Origin: Lepidodermella squamata | Lineage: Eukaryota; Gastrotricha | DNA: 64,000 nucleotides | NCBI GenBank assembly: GCA_047495785.1 | Contig: JBLDXI010000003.1 | Location: forward strand, 558,001 to 622,000 | Reading direction: 5' to 3' | Shown: positions 1 through 12,400 of the stretch, piece by piece | Layout: the number at the start of each line of letters is the position of its first letter | Position numbering within the stretch: position 1 is the first letter of the stretch | Notes under the pieces: model-generated | What the model was told of the DNA's origin: nothing | Database searches by the model: none | The model's input: the letters and a program-made list of their open reading frames with translations, nothing else | Position numbers and translations under genes: made by a program

Positions 1-168
1 GGTAGAAAAAATACGAATTTTCATATCAACAAAAAAATAAAAGCTTTTTATCAAAATTCAATGTTTTGTTGACTTTCATTTCCGTGGGAAAAACTATTGA
101 AACTCCATAGAGAAAACATCGAGGATAAAGAATTCGAAATCCAATAATTTTGCGGATGAAATCCAGTT

Positions 169-1342
169 TCAAGTTAGAACCGTGACCCCTCTTGCACCTG
201 ATCGATTTTCTCGGGTGCGAAGCTCTGATACATAGAAAAGGTACCGTGATGCATTCAGTTCCTGATGCAGAAGCGATTTGAATACGCTTTGGTGAATGTC
301 AATGGTCGGCCCTGGCCATACTGGAGTATAACCCTGCAAGACATTATTTTTCGTCCGCTATCTTATTTTGCTGAAAAGAATACAAAGCGAGGATATAATT
401 TTAAGGATTTAGGCACCCTGTTGTTGTAGTTTTCCTATTGGATTTTGTGATCTTCCGCTAATAGGAGGTGGACACAAAATTGCTTACTTTGAACATCGGG
501 TAAGATTGAAGTGTAAGTTGCGAAAGTTCGTTACACATGCCGAGGGTCGAAGGAGGGCTCCCGTTCGGCAGGCTGTTGAAGAGCGCTTTCACATGAATTA
601 CGCTCGTCGATCTGATCGCATCCAAATCTTCTTGGGTGAGATATATTGGGTCTATTCCTGAGCGAAACCAATATTGTTCAGTGAAGATACGATCATTAAG
701 CGGCAATGTCTCAACCTTTGAAAAAATTGCCATATTCCTCACATATCATCGACTCGAATGCAGTTTGCTCCAGGCCCAACTTGACCACTGTTTCGATATT
801 ATTGATAGCCGCAGAGGGTCTTTTCAGCGGTACTGATTCCAGGCCGTGAAAAAGCGTGAAAGCATTGGCTGTGCACATCATCATAGCTTCAGCTCTAGGT
901 CCTAGTTTATTTTGCGGATTTGGGATTATCACAGGAGGGGATAGTCGAGTATCCTTCCTGGATATGGAATCCGATGATGCATTCGAGTCACTTTCGCCTG
1001 ATTCTTTTGTCATGAATTTACCTTTAAAATTGGGGAAATTATAGTTGATTGAAGAATAAGGGGTTTATGCTTACTTTGCAAACCAACCGACAAGCATTTA
1101 TCGTAACGGCATCGCTTACACATTTTCCCCTTCAAATGACTGGCTAATTTGCAAGGCGAGTTCTTTAATTGGTGGCCTCCGTTGGTTTCCTGTTGATCTT
1201 GTACACACACTAACCCATGAGGTTTTTCGCAGTGGCGCCTGAAGAACTTTTGACACGCCTCGCATGCTGTAGGCTGGTAGTCTTTGCGTCTAGGAACGAC
1301 AGAAGTGCAAATTTTACATAAAACAGCGTTGACAGGTGGCAT
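169..1342 (-). CDS. nuclear hormone receptor, divergent DNA-binding domain
   Basis: Probable ligand-regulated transcription factor acting in the nucleus. Four exons fit in frame: 1342-1075, 1021-716, 657-488 and 333-169 (about 302 aa); introns are 53, 58 and 154 nt. Exon 1 encodes a C4 zinc-finger pair: CKIC and CEACQKFFRR form finger one, and CKRCRYDKC closes finger two, followed by the usual SVG segment. The P-box region reads CEACQ instead of the common CEGCK. Between the fifth and sixth finger cysteines there are about 18 residues, far more than the usual five or so. The part after residue 95 is short for a ligand-binding domain and only weakly recognisable. For exon 4, the TTGCAG acceptor at 334 keeps a long open frame; an upstream TTTTCAG would give a quick stop. 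Family assignment is firm; subfamily and C-terminus are not. Confidence 0.75.
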
Positions 1343-1889
1343 TTTAAAACGATGAAAAATGTGTTTATACTGGAGAGAGGTAAAAGCAGTGCTATAGGGT
1401 GCGACACCCTAAAAAAATCGATGTAGAACGAGATGAATGACATCTGAGCTGCTACTTCTAGTTCAACAACTGAATACAGGAGAATCATCTCTCATTACGG
1501 ACGAAAAAACACGAGCAGATTTAATTATGAATTCGCGCTATAGATCTGCTTCTTCGGTTACCATGTTTAACGATTGAGATTTGAACTAAATGTGATTTGA
1601 ACTGAAAGCCTGAACGCCGGAGACGCAGCAAGTTTTCAGCTTTAGCTCGGGGTTGCTCCGGGGAAGTTTGCAACATTTTAATAGATAATTGCATTCATCG
1701 CCTCAGCCTAATCTCAAATAGAACCACGGGATTTGCTGATAAGCGATGTAAGAAAAGATGAACAGCGCGAAAACTCCCCTGATATTTATTTTCGCCTTCT
1801 GATGCTCAATTTCTCAACATCTGGCGCCTGGCTCACATGGTGTTTGCAGCATAGGCAATAGTATCTTAGAAGCTATCTGACGCTGAATC
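1343..1889. other. divergent intergenic region
   Basis: About 550 bp between the divergently transcribed nuclear receptor and ankyrin/SOCS genes. It presumably holds both promoters. I see no convincing TATA box, RNA gene or ORF. Confidence 0.4.
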
Positions 1890-2768
1890 ATGGCTGGAGT
1901 TAACTTCCGATTACTAGAGGCCTGCTACGAAGGGCGAATCGATCAAGTCGAAGCTCTTCTACTCTCTGGCGAGTGCGATGCCAACAACCCCGCTAGTGAA
2001 TCGGACCTCGAAAGTTCTGGCGATGGTGTGACGCCTCTTATCATCGCTTGCGAGCAAAATAACTTGGAACTAGCCAAACTCCTCATCACAAAATTCAACG
2101 CCGACCCCAATCGAATTACTTCATCTCACAATGTTGCGTTACATTTCGCGATTGAACACAGTAATTATGAGATGATGAAAGTTTTGTGCGAAGCTGGGGC
2201 TAATGTGAATCTAGGCGCTGAGCCGCCTTTGATGCTGCTTTGCTGGCAGGGTGGCACCCCGGAAATGATGGAATTGCTGCTGAAACATGGCGCTGATGTT
2301 AACAGCTCCAATTCCGTTGGTTGGTCGCCGATCAAAATCGTTCTATGGCACAATCAAATTCAGGAATTTCCACATTACCCATTCTACGATTTTTTCACAC
2401 TCCTCAGTGATTTCGGAGCTACCACTCGGATTTCTACGGCTACAATTCGTGATATCGACATTTTAGAAGGCGCTGTTGTTAGGATCTGGAGTGATAAGGA
2501 GCAAATTAGCGATCGCGATTACAAGGCTTTGCTGGTTAATGCATACCAATTGATGTCTTTCAGCCCTGATTTGTGGGCAGATGAGCCGACGTCAGAAGCT
2601 TGCAAGTTGCTGCGTGAGTTACACCCACTTCGCCTCCAAGATATTGTGAGGATTGTTCTCCTGCGAAATCTGCCTGTGGGATATGAGAAAAGGCCGAGAG
2701 CTATCAAGGATCTGGGTGAAATACTACCGCCTAGTTTGCTCTACTTTCTATGCTTTTTGAAATCGTGA
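1890..2768 (+). CDS. ankyrin-repeat and SOCS-box (ASB-like) protein
   Basis: Single-exon ORF of 292 aa. Ankyrin repeats occupy roughly residues 5-170: the helical patterns include LLEACYEGRIDQVEALLLSG, TPLIIACEQNNLELAKLLI, ALHFAIEHSNYEMMKVLCEAG and GTPEMMELLLKHGADVN. The last 50 residues resemble a SOCS box: a BC-box-like stretch (PLRLQDIVRIVLL) and a Cul5-box-like LPPSL near the end. ASB proteins recruit substrates to Elongin B/C-Cullin5 ubiquitin ligases, so a substrate-adaptor role in the cytoplasm is inferred. The conserved BC-box cysteine is replaced by valine or isoleucine, so Elongin binding is uncertain. The ATG chosen precedes the first ankyrin helix and no signal peptide is seen. 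A polyadenylation hexamer follows 17 bp after the stop. Confidence 0.75.
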   Translation: MAGVNFRLLEACYEGRIDQVEALLLSGECDANNPASESDLESSGDGVTPLIIACEQNNLELAKLLITKFNADPNRITSSHNVALHFAIEHSNYEMMKVLCEAGANVNLGAEPPLMLLCWQGGTPEMMELLLKHGADVNSSNSVGWSPIKIVLWHNQIQEFPHYPFYDFFTLLSDFGATTRISTATIRDIDILEGAVVRIWSDKEQISDRDYKALLVNAYQLMSFSPDLWADEPTSEACKLLRELHPLRLQDIVRIVLLRNLPVGYEKRPRAIKDLGEILPPSLLYFLCFLKS

Positions 2769-3436
2769 TTCCAATTGATGAGTAAATAAATTGTGACGTC
2801 TCTTTCTCTGTTTAGTTCGCTTGACGATTTTCAGGGTCTCCTCCTCCGTGAAGAATGACTTTTCCCTTTTTAACAAGGAATCGCAGTACCTCCGAACCCC
2901 AGCAACGATAGGGCGCTTGCTCGAGATTGGGAAACTCCTGGTTAATTTTGGTCGATAAAGTGTACAGTAAATGTTACAGTTTTTGCGCAGATTTTCTCCA
3001 ACCCCCTCGGAAAAGTCATGGGAGTTTAAGAGTGTAGCCATATCCATCGTCGCTCATCGCTACAATTGTTGTCCAAGATTCTATCCTAGCTCCCAGCGTT
3101 ACTCGTTACTCACTCAATTTTCCAAGCGTTTGCAACTCTTTTTCTCAACTCCTACTGAAGTTTATGCTGACCAAGTAAACGGAGAATTGATGAATTGGAA
3201 CACAGCGCTTTTATTCCCCGCAATGAATTCTCCACAAAAAGATAAAACATTTTTCCAGCAGTAACAAACAGTCACTGGTCTTCAGCAGGAAACTATTTAC
3301 GACGATAAATAATATTAAAATTCTTTTTTGAGAAGCATCCACATTGTAAACAGAAAAAGCAGTAAAACATTGAAAAATGTAATAGCACCAACACCTTATT
3401 CACAAGAAAGCGAACACAGATAGATTTGAGTGCTGT
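2769..3436. other. convergent intergenic region
   Basis: About 670 bp between the 3' ends of the ankyrin/SOCS gene and the otoferlin-like gene. ORFs here lack family resemblance and look like chance frames. Apart from the AATAAA above, nothing is recognised. Confidence 0.4.
2785..2790 (+). promoter_or_regulatory. polyadenylation signal AATAAA
   Basis: Canonical AATAAA shortly after the stop codon of the ankyrin/SOCS gene. Confidence 0.55.
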
Positions 3437-6400
3437 CTAAGCGCCAACAATACGCTTGCCGATATAACCGGGGAGACTGTAGACGAATAGCGCGAAAATA
3501 AGCGCAATCAGCGTGATAATGACCAGCTTAATGAACAGCCACTTGAATTTGTTGCACAGAATGTAACGCAGCGATCTGAACGGATTTGTGAACCACAAGA
3601 AGCTAGTGTCAGGTCGATTTGGTTTCTCCATCGGGTCTGGTGGATCTCGGCCGAGACCGACAGGTCGTGTTGAAGCTTCCTCGGCGGTTAGAAGTTGGAA
3701 TTCAGCTTCGACTTTGCCTGTGAGCTCGATTTCTTGGGTCGTCTCGTTTTTGACGGTGAACGGCCAAAAGCCTCGCATACGGCGCTGTTTGAAGAGAGAT
3801 GTTAGCGGGGTCCTGCTGTCTGGAGCCACCATGTCTGGCGTGCAGTCTTTAGCGTCCTTAGCGCCACGAGGTAAGCTGTTGAGATCGAGCACCAGCGAGC
3901 CGAGAAAATCATCGGCTCCGACTAAATCAGCATCCCAAACCTAAAAATCAAAACTCAATTAGTATCCTTCGAAAATAATGGCTTCCCATACCAAATTCTA
4001 TATGACCCAATGATTCCCATAGATCCCCTCTTATTCCCCATTAATCCCCTCAGATCACCACAGATTCCAAGGGGATCCAAGAATCTTAATTTACTCGATG
4101 CAACAGCATCTTTCTAATGGTCTGGGGATCTTCCGAGGACGAACGGACAAATTCCTTGTATAAATCTATGAAAAGCTGTCAAACCTGAAGCGTGAGCCTA
4201 GCTGGCAGCTTCTCCTCGCTCTCGTCCCAAGACAGCATGTTCTCCTTCCGCTTGATAACAATTTTCTGCTCGCAAGACAAGTAGTCGAACTTGAAAACGA
4301 ATCGCCAATTGAAGTTTCCCTCGCCAGTCAACGAGCGGTAGTGCACATCCGTCTGCTGTGTATCCTCCGGCCCAGTCAAATACCCCTTGACGTAGATATC
4401 ACTCATCTTCTCACCGGTAATAGAAACATCATCCAAAATAACATCCTCAGTATTCCAGATGATACAACGCAACTCGTAGGACTTGGGCTTACGCGGGGAT
4501 ATGTCAATCGGGGGAGGGATGTTGCCCTTATCTGAAGGGAACATATCGACCCACATTTCAAGATGACCCATAACCTGTCCAGGCTGGTTTGGGTCGAACA
4601 GCAGCCGGTTTTCAATATGCTCAGGGACTAATTTGTACCCAGTCACTTTGTCCCAGTTATTAAGGACACCCAAAGCAAGATGCTCATTCGCATCCGGCAT
4701 GTTCTGCTCCCAGGTAACAGGTTGGTACAGTTTCTTGCCGATAATAACCTTCCCATCTTCGTAGATCGGAGCGTCGAGACCCTCCCGTCTACACATGTAG
4801 CTCAAAACGTGGGTCGGTCTGTTAGAATCTCGCCAGTTGTTAAAACCGCCCTTCTCATAGACAAGGGGCAATCCACACGTTGGTCTGTGTTTTGAGTAAA
4901 ATCGGCCTTCCAGGTCAATCTTAGTCTCGCCAATCAGCTCGTCGGTACCCACAAGATCCCAATCGTAGATTTGAACGGTCAGCATGTTGTCGAAGGGTAA
5001 CGAGGCTTTGATGTCAAAACAACGACCGAAAACAGGATTCAGCTGCTTCGAGACGTAGTTATCCTTATCTTTAATGACAGTTTTACCCAACCGGATGGTT
5101 ATGTAAGGATCAGACTTTCCGTTCATGTCTTTCGGATACAAATCGTAGGCCCGAACAACATAGACCCTTACCATAAGGGGTACGACAGTGGAAGGGGGTA
5201 GATTGTGGAAGAGAAGCGAACGACCGTGTTCGTCTCGATGCGGTTTCTGGCCAACCAGCGATGAATCCAAGCGGGATACTCGGATATTGCCCTTGAATTT
5301 GCCAGACATATGGCTCTTCTTCTGAGCCGGGTCGGCATCTTCATCCTCCTTACCGCGATTCAGCTCGAAAGTTCTGACAAAGTCTTCAAAATTCCCGAAA
5401 GCTGTTTCAAGGTCTGACGTAAACATTTTGAACACACGAACATTTTCCTCGCGTTGTAGCCGCTTGAGTTCAGATTTCGACAAATTCTCTGCTGGAATTT
5501 CGTCTGCAATGTACGCGGCGTTGTCAAAACCTGACTCTGATTTCGACTCGCTCTGTTTCTTCGTGCGGCTGAATAACTTGAGTTTCGACTTCCCGCCCAT
5601 TCCACCGGCCATAAGAGCCTTCCCAGCTAGCGTTGACGCTTCCAGTTCCACCCGTTTTTGCTCCTCGATAGTTGCGTAATACTTTGTCCACCAATCGGTT
5701 TCCTCGTCGTCATCGACTGGAGCTGCTTGCGCGGCGCCAGGTTCCCCGCCAGCCTCTGCAACAGGAGCAGGTTTCGACGATTGAGGTTCGGACTCTTTTG
5801 GCGGGAATCGAATTCGAATCTTCACTCGCTCGTACTTTTTGAGATTCCTCGGCTTCGCTTGAAGCTCCATACCTTCCGTCATCATTTCATCAGTCGCGCC
5901 GTAGCCAAAGTCGTCGTAGGCCGACGTCATCGCCATTGCCTCATCTGCAAGATGCGGATCGATCGGGCCGATTGCTGATTTCAAAACAGACGGAACCATG
6001 TAAGCGCCCTCCACTGGCGGAGCTGGGGTTTGGCCCAATTCAATCTGTAGTTGCGCCTTAGTTTGGTCGCCGAAATTTCCAGGAAGACTTCTGGCTAACG
6101 ACGAAATAGCTGGGGTACTGCCTGGTCCGAAATCTACGTCAATAACTGACTCTTCATCAGATGATGCTTTTCCGGAATCGTCCTCCATTGCCACGAAAAA
6201 CGCTGAAATATTAGGAACAGCGGCGGATCCAACTAGGAGTTGACGGCCAAAACTACGGCAATCCACGCAACGAATCATAAGAGGCGGGCAGAAGATGTCG
6301 TTATCAGGTAAATCCATCTCAATCGCTTTGATGAGACAGCCGAAGTTGGGGAAAGTCTGAGCGTTATTGATGACATCACTCTGAATAGTTTGACCAGATA

Positions 6401-9400
6401 ACTCAACATCTAAACGCGGTTTGTTGACCGAGAGGAGTTGAACCCTGGAGAGCTCGCGAAGACCCCAGAAAAGGATTTCGATCCTATACCTGCTCAAGGT
6501 CGGTCTGATACCTCTGGGGACTGGCATTGGTGAGTCTGAGGGTGCATCATCCGGGAGGTCGAGTTTAGGCAGGTCCTCCTGAGTTTTCCCGTCTTCAATT
6601 TGAAGCAGCTCGGTGGCGGCGAGGACCTCGCCAGATTCTGCGAAGGTCTTCGGCGAGATGAGTTTGAACCACTGTAACTGGGGTGGTACGTAGCGCTGAA
6701 GTTCGCGGCTGAAACGAACTATGGGAGTAATGTAAGCCACGCCGATCAGCTCATAAGATTCAGGGTCGTCGTAGTCGTAAATGTTAAGTGTAATGACTGG
6801 AGGGCGTTCCGTGATGGATTCAATGTTACCCCAGACTTCGACGTCATTTACGAGAAGAGTTTCGTCCCAAATCGGGCTAAGGGTTTCATTAATCACTCGA
6901 GATTTGTTAGCACAGTTTTGAATGTGGATAACAGCGAAAGGGTCGGATAAACCTGTATCATCAAGACCTCGAATTCCTCTGGCTTGGTAGAGATAGGACC
7001 TGAGTTGGAACTTCATCGACTCCTTGAAATGCAGGCTTGATGGGATGGGGGTAGATGGGGGTATTACGATGCCTTTCGGGAGTAACTGGAAGCATTTGTG
7101 CCAGTCTTTATGGAGGCCGTGCCAGGCTGATAGCGTGAGATTGCCGACGTGGGCGTTGGTGCGGTCAGGGGCAAGAAGTTTGAAGGTCTCCATCTTGCCG
7201 CACATGTTGCCGCACTCTTCAGGGACTTCGCTGAAATGTAAGCAGCGAAGGGGGATTTTAGCGTAGCCGATTTTTCTGTGATCACTGCCACCGACTAGCC
7301 AGATAAAGGCGTCGGGGAAGTCTTGTTCACGGGGAAGGAGAAGAGCATCAATTACTGTCATGGTTCGCGAGAGGGTAGTTACTGCTTCTTGACATGAGTG
7401 CACATTCAGACCGCTTTTTGTCCTTGAACAATTAGTGACGATTTCAGTCTGGAAATAGCAAGTTATCAGCAAAAATCATCATTATTTCTCTTATTAAATC
7501 CTCAGGTCCCTCAGACTTAATCTTCCACTTGCCCATGCTTCCCCATGCTTCCCCCTACTTTCCCCCACTTTCCCCAATCATCCTCGCGGAAAATCCCAGA
7601 ACTTCAAGAACTCTTTCTTAATAAAGTCTTCAGCCATTCAACCAACCCCTTAACTATTACATCCCGTCCCCATAGGCAATTATCGGGGCTAAAAATTTAT
7701 CTTACCAATGCATCCTTAGTTTGCTTCAGCCAATTTTCGAAGAGCTTCGACTGACGACCGACAACGCCAGTCGATTTTGAAAGGCGGTTGAACGTATTGC
7801 AACGGCCTACGACTTGCTTCAGGGTTTTGGCAACAACAGCCACAGCCAACTCAACTTTTTGCTGCTTCAAAGCTTGCCTAGCCCTGTAAACACCTTCGTC
7901 CTAAACAAAAGAGGATTGTAAGTTATAGGCTGATTTTCCAAGCTAAAAAACCTACAATTTCTGTGGCAATCTTCTCCAGCATATTGATTGTCGTAGCTTG
8001 CTTCCTTTGATCTTCATAGGCATAATGAACGGCCAGTAAAGGTTTCTTGCCCTGAAGGGGTAGGTACCCAAAGTCACCATCAGCTGGCTTGACAGCAAGA
8101 GCCGGGGTCAGGTGTAGAACTTTATCTATAAAAGATGTAAGGATGAACTTTAAAATCAAGTCTTATCAAGCCTTTCTCCCATATTCCGCATCAAAAAACC
8201 TTGGACCAATACCGGGTTTGACCTTCAACCGTAAAAACACTTACACTGTTCATAAATTTCTTCGAATGAAAACCCGACTAATATCGAGGCAATTATTTAT
8301 AGAAATGAGAGAAGTTCTAGACTCTTGAAATATAGTCGAACTTACCATGGTCCGCTCCGAGAAGAGGTTGAACCTCTTCTTTCACTGACTCTTTGCTTTT
8401 CGGCCGAGAGCCAATCGGGTTCTGAATTTCAGCTGGCAAAGTGATTTCAGGGTAAGGTCCAAGTGACAGTTGGACATGGATCGGTTTGTCCTTGATCTTT
8501 CCATCAATCATATCAACGCTGTGAATAGCTCCAAGAAGCAACAAGTCGCCTTTCACAGGAAGTAGAGACCGATCGCAAGGGGAACAGGTGTCGTTCAGAA
8601 CTTGGATTGCAGTAGGTTCAGGATTGTCGAGCAGCTCGGTGTGGAGCTCGATCAGGATCCTACCGCGATAGGCCTGAGCTTCGCCATATCGAGTGGCCAG
8701 CTCATCGTTAGGATCCAGAGCTCCGTACAGGTTGACCCAACAGGGTCCGAAAACAGGTAGATAGCCACCCGTGTGACTTTTGCCTTCGTTCGACACAGTG
8801 TACATGTCAATGTAGTGGCAGGCGATAAGATTGTCGCTGATGCCAGAATCGCGGACTTGGATAGCTAGACGTCGACATGGAGGAGGGAACATTTCTATGA
8901 AGGAAATCTGCTCGTTCCATTCGGGACTTGTCGTAGCTTTTTTGACAGTTGTTCTACCCTGCGAGAAATAAAAAATGAGCAATAAGATCACGCAACTACA
9001 AGAAATACAAGCCGTATAATCATACTTCCGACTTCAAACGTTCTCTGAAATTTGTACACCTACATATATTGAACCTTTGATGAGAGCCAATCTGAACCTT
9101 TTACCAGCTTTTACCGATTGATAGACAATAAAAAATGTGTTACCAGAGGTGGGGTTCGAACCCACGCGGGATTACTCCCATCAGATCTTAAGTCTGACCT
9201 CTTAAACCACTCGAGCACTCTGGTCGGGTGAATATTGAACCTATTACAACACTTCAGATCTCCTGTCAGATAGAACCCAGGTACTCTCAAAAGCTATTCC
9301 AGCCGATATTTAAAATAGGTGGAATCTTGCTAAACTCCTGGTTCAGGCCTCAATGAGCTTTAGAAAGGTTCAGAAAGGTTTCTCTGAATGTTTTTGGAAG

Positions 9401-12400
9401 AGCACATACCTGTTGATTGGCGAACAAGGCCATGACGAAAGGATCAAGAAGAGCAGAATCGCTTGACTTCAAAGCTCGTTTGAAGCCTGTCATTAGGCCG
9501 GAACTACTAGCAGAGGGCAGTTGCTCGGCAGCGAATATTCTCAAGCTGTACTTGGCAGTTTGCCAAAGCCCATCACTCGAACTTGCGCTCATCGTAAACA
9601 GATTCCTAAAAATATAAGATGTTTTCAAGTTTCAGAGCAAAAAAAGGTCAACGTACTTTTCAATGTTGTCATCTTCACCCTCAGCAGCGGCAGGTGCTCC
9701 TCCTCCCTAATAATGAAAAGAACAGTGTCAGAAATTCAGTTCAAACAAAAATTATGAGTATTGTGAGTGAAAAAAAGAAGAATTATCTTAGTTAACAAAG
9801 TTGAGTGGATCAGAACCGCATGCATACACGTTTTGTGAGGAATTTAATTTTCTGTTAATTCAAGACCAACATCAGCTGGTTGGCTTTTGTTATCTGAACT
9901 CCCCGTTGCAGCATTCCGCTCTTCCCTAGCGATTTTATGCTGATTTAGGCCGAAAAACGCCTTAATAAACTCTGCAGAGTCCTGTACATTGAAAGTATTT
10001 CGAAAATTTATGATTTTTGGATACCCAAAAATTTTAAAGAAAATTTGTAAGAAACTTACTCCGGCCATTTCGCCCTTTGCAACGACTGAAATGCAACATT
10101 TGAGGAAGCCCTTCGGAGGCGAGCAAAGATCGTTAGGGTCTGCTAATTGCACCCATTTTGTACCGATGGTGTGATCTAGGAATAATGCAAGATTTTTCTT
10201 GTAAATCGTTAAAATATAATATTTGATTTTTTACCTTGATGACGGTAGATTGTCGCCAGATCAACACGAAATTGGCCGATCATTTCATCGGAGAGCAGCT
10301 TTTTGCTATGCATAACCGATATGCAAACGACTTGATCGAGCAATTGTTGCAGACACATTCTCACATCGAAGAGCATAAACTAGAAAATTAGAAAAATAAT
10401 TTTAAAAATTCCAAAGAATGGGAAAATCAATTTAAATGTTTTCAAATTTTTAAACTTTAAAAAAAAAATCAAAAATTATTAACAGAAATTTGGGACATTT
10501 TCTTCGCATCTCAAACCTCATTGAAGTAAGGGCAATTAGTCGAGGTTTTAGTCGCCGTGGTTTTCTTCTCATTTCCAACTTGAACCGTGACCACCGGGTC
10601 AATATTCTGACCACTCAATTGGCGCGCCTCGACAACTGTGATGTGAACCTGGAAACTGCGCGTCTGCAGCGCTTCGTAATTTCGGCATTTATACAGCCGA
10701 TCGATTCTAAGATATCGGGCGAAATTAGGAAAATTCAGAAAAATATTTGATTAGTGCGCTCGCCTTTTGCGGGGTGACAGAAAATCGGCCGATGGCATGC
10801 TGTCAAGTTCCTCGGCAAATTTTTCCGAGCCATCGTCAAGCAGAGATGAAAGAGCCGATTTTGAGACAACTAAAAAATTAGAAAACAATTAATTTAGCAA
10901 AGCAAAAGGTAAAAAATATTTTAAATATTTAATTAGTTATTATCAGACACTAATTAACCTATTTAACTAAATCATCCCATTTAATTAGTTAATATTTAAT
11001 TATTAATTAATTAGTATGTTTTTAATCAAAATTTGTTGACAAGACAATTGAACAAGACAATTCACGAGACTATACATCGATTGATTTTTTTCAAACCGTT
11101 GCGAAAATAGAAAAAATCGTTGTCGTCGTAGCACTCGGGCGTGGCCATTAGGGCTTTCACGGCGCGACTCGGCGACGGCGTGAACCGCCGCCGCGCTAGC
11201 TCCGGGTTGCTCGTGCTCGCGCACAGCAAGTTGCGGCGCTCGTGAAAGCCCGCGTTAACCACTATCAGCGGTTCAAGCTCTACACCTGTACGGGATTTCG
11301 ATTTTTTGGGAGAAAAGATATCAAGTGATCATCAATTTAGAAACATGTCGGAATCATTATCATGGCGGCTGATTTGAGGAATTAAAAGAGGTCCGTACCT
11401 GAAACGGAGTCAGCATCCTTTGTGCCGCGCTTTTGAGGGGTTGAGGATTTTCCTTTGAAGCCCAGCTTTCCGAACAATCCTTTCCTGAAATAAAAATAAG
11501 AAATAACAAGAATAAATAGCTGAACAAGACGAAAAATCAATCAAGGTTCCAAAGGCAATCAGAGATGGAGACTCGATATTCTCAAGTATGGATATTAAGG
11601 TTCGATAGAATATCAAATGAAAAGCTGGTCAAGAGACAATTTTTTCAATTCCTCCGATTTAGGAATGAGCCTCGAATTTAGTTGTCAAAGATCACCAGGG
11701 GCATAATAAATGTTGCAGCATAGCGCTGAATCCCCGCCCAGTGTTCCAGATCTAATTTGAGTAATAGATCGGAGTTTAGGATTCTCTGTATCCAGCCGAC
11801 CAGAGTGCTCGAGTGGTTTAAGAGGTCAGACTTAAGATCTGATGGGAGTAATCCCGCGTGGGTTCGAACCCCACCTCTGGTAAATCTATTTTGATCGTTT
11901 AAAAGCAGTTTCCAGAAAATTCGTCCCCAGGAATATATTTTTTCGAAGTATTTGATGGTATTTAAAATTAACAATTTCCAGGCAACCTAGGCAAGAATTC
12001 GATATCTTTGAACAAATACGGTTGACCGAAGATTCCAAGATCCTTTATGGTGCGTCCACAAACTAACTTCGGAGAGGGTGACTTCGGAGACCGAACTTGA
12101 AACTTCGGAACACTCACGCGAAACTTCGGTGACGTTATCAGTGGCAATTTCCGCGCGCGCACGGCATGAGTCGTCCGAAGTTTCTATTGTTTGCGGGCCG
12201 AAGATTTCGAGTGCGCGCACGAGTGCGAGCGCGCTCAAACTAGAGAAGGGGCCGCAGGGTAGACACAAATTTTTTTCACTTTCACTTGAATTCTCAAAAT
12301 TCATAATTAATAATATGCGAAATGCGACGACGATAACAAGAAGCTAAATTTCGACGCAAAATTCACCATTTTTTTCAGAATAAATACAAAATTAAATTGA

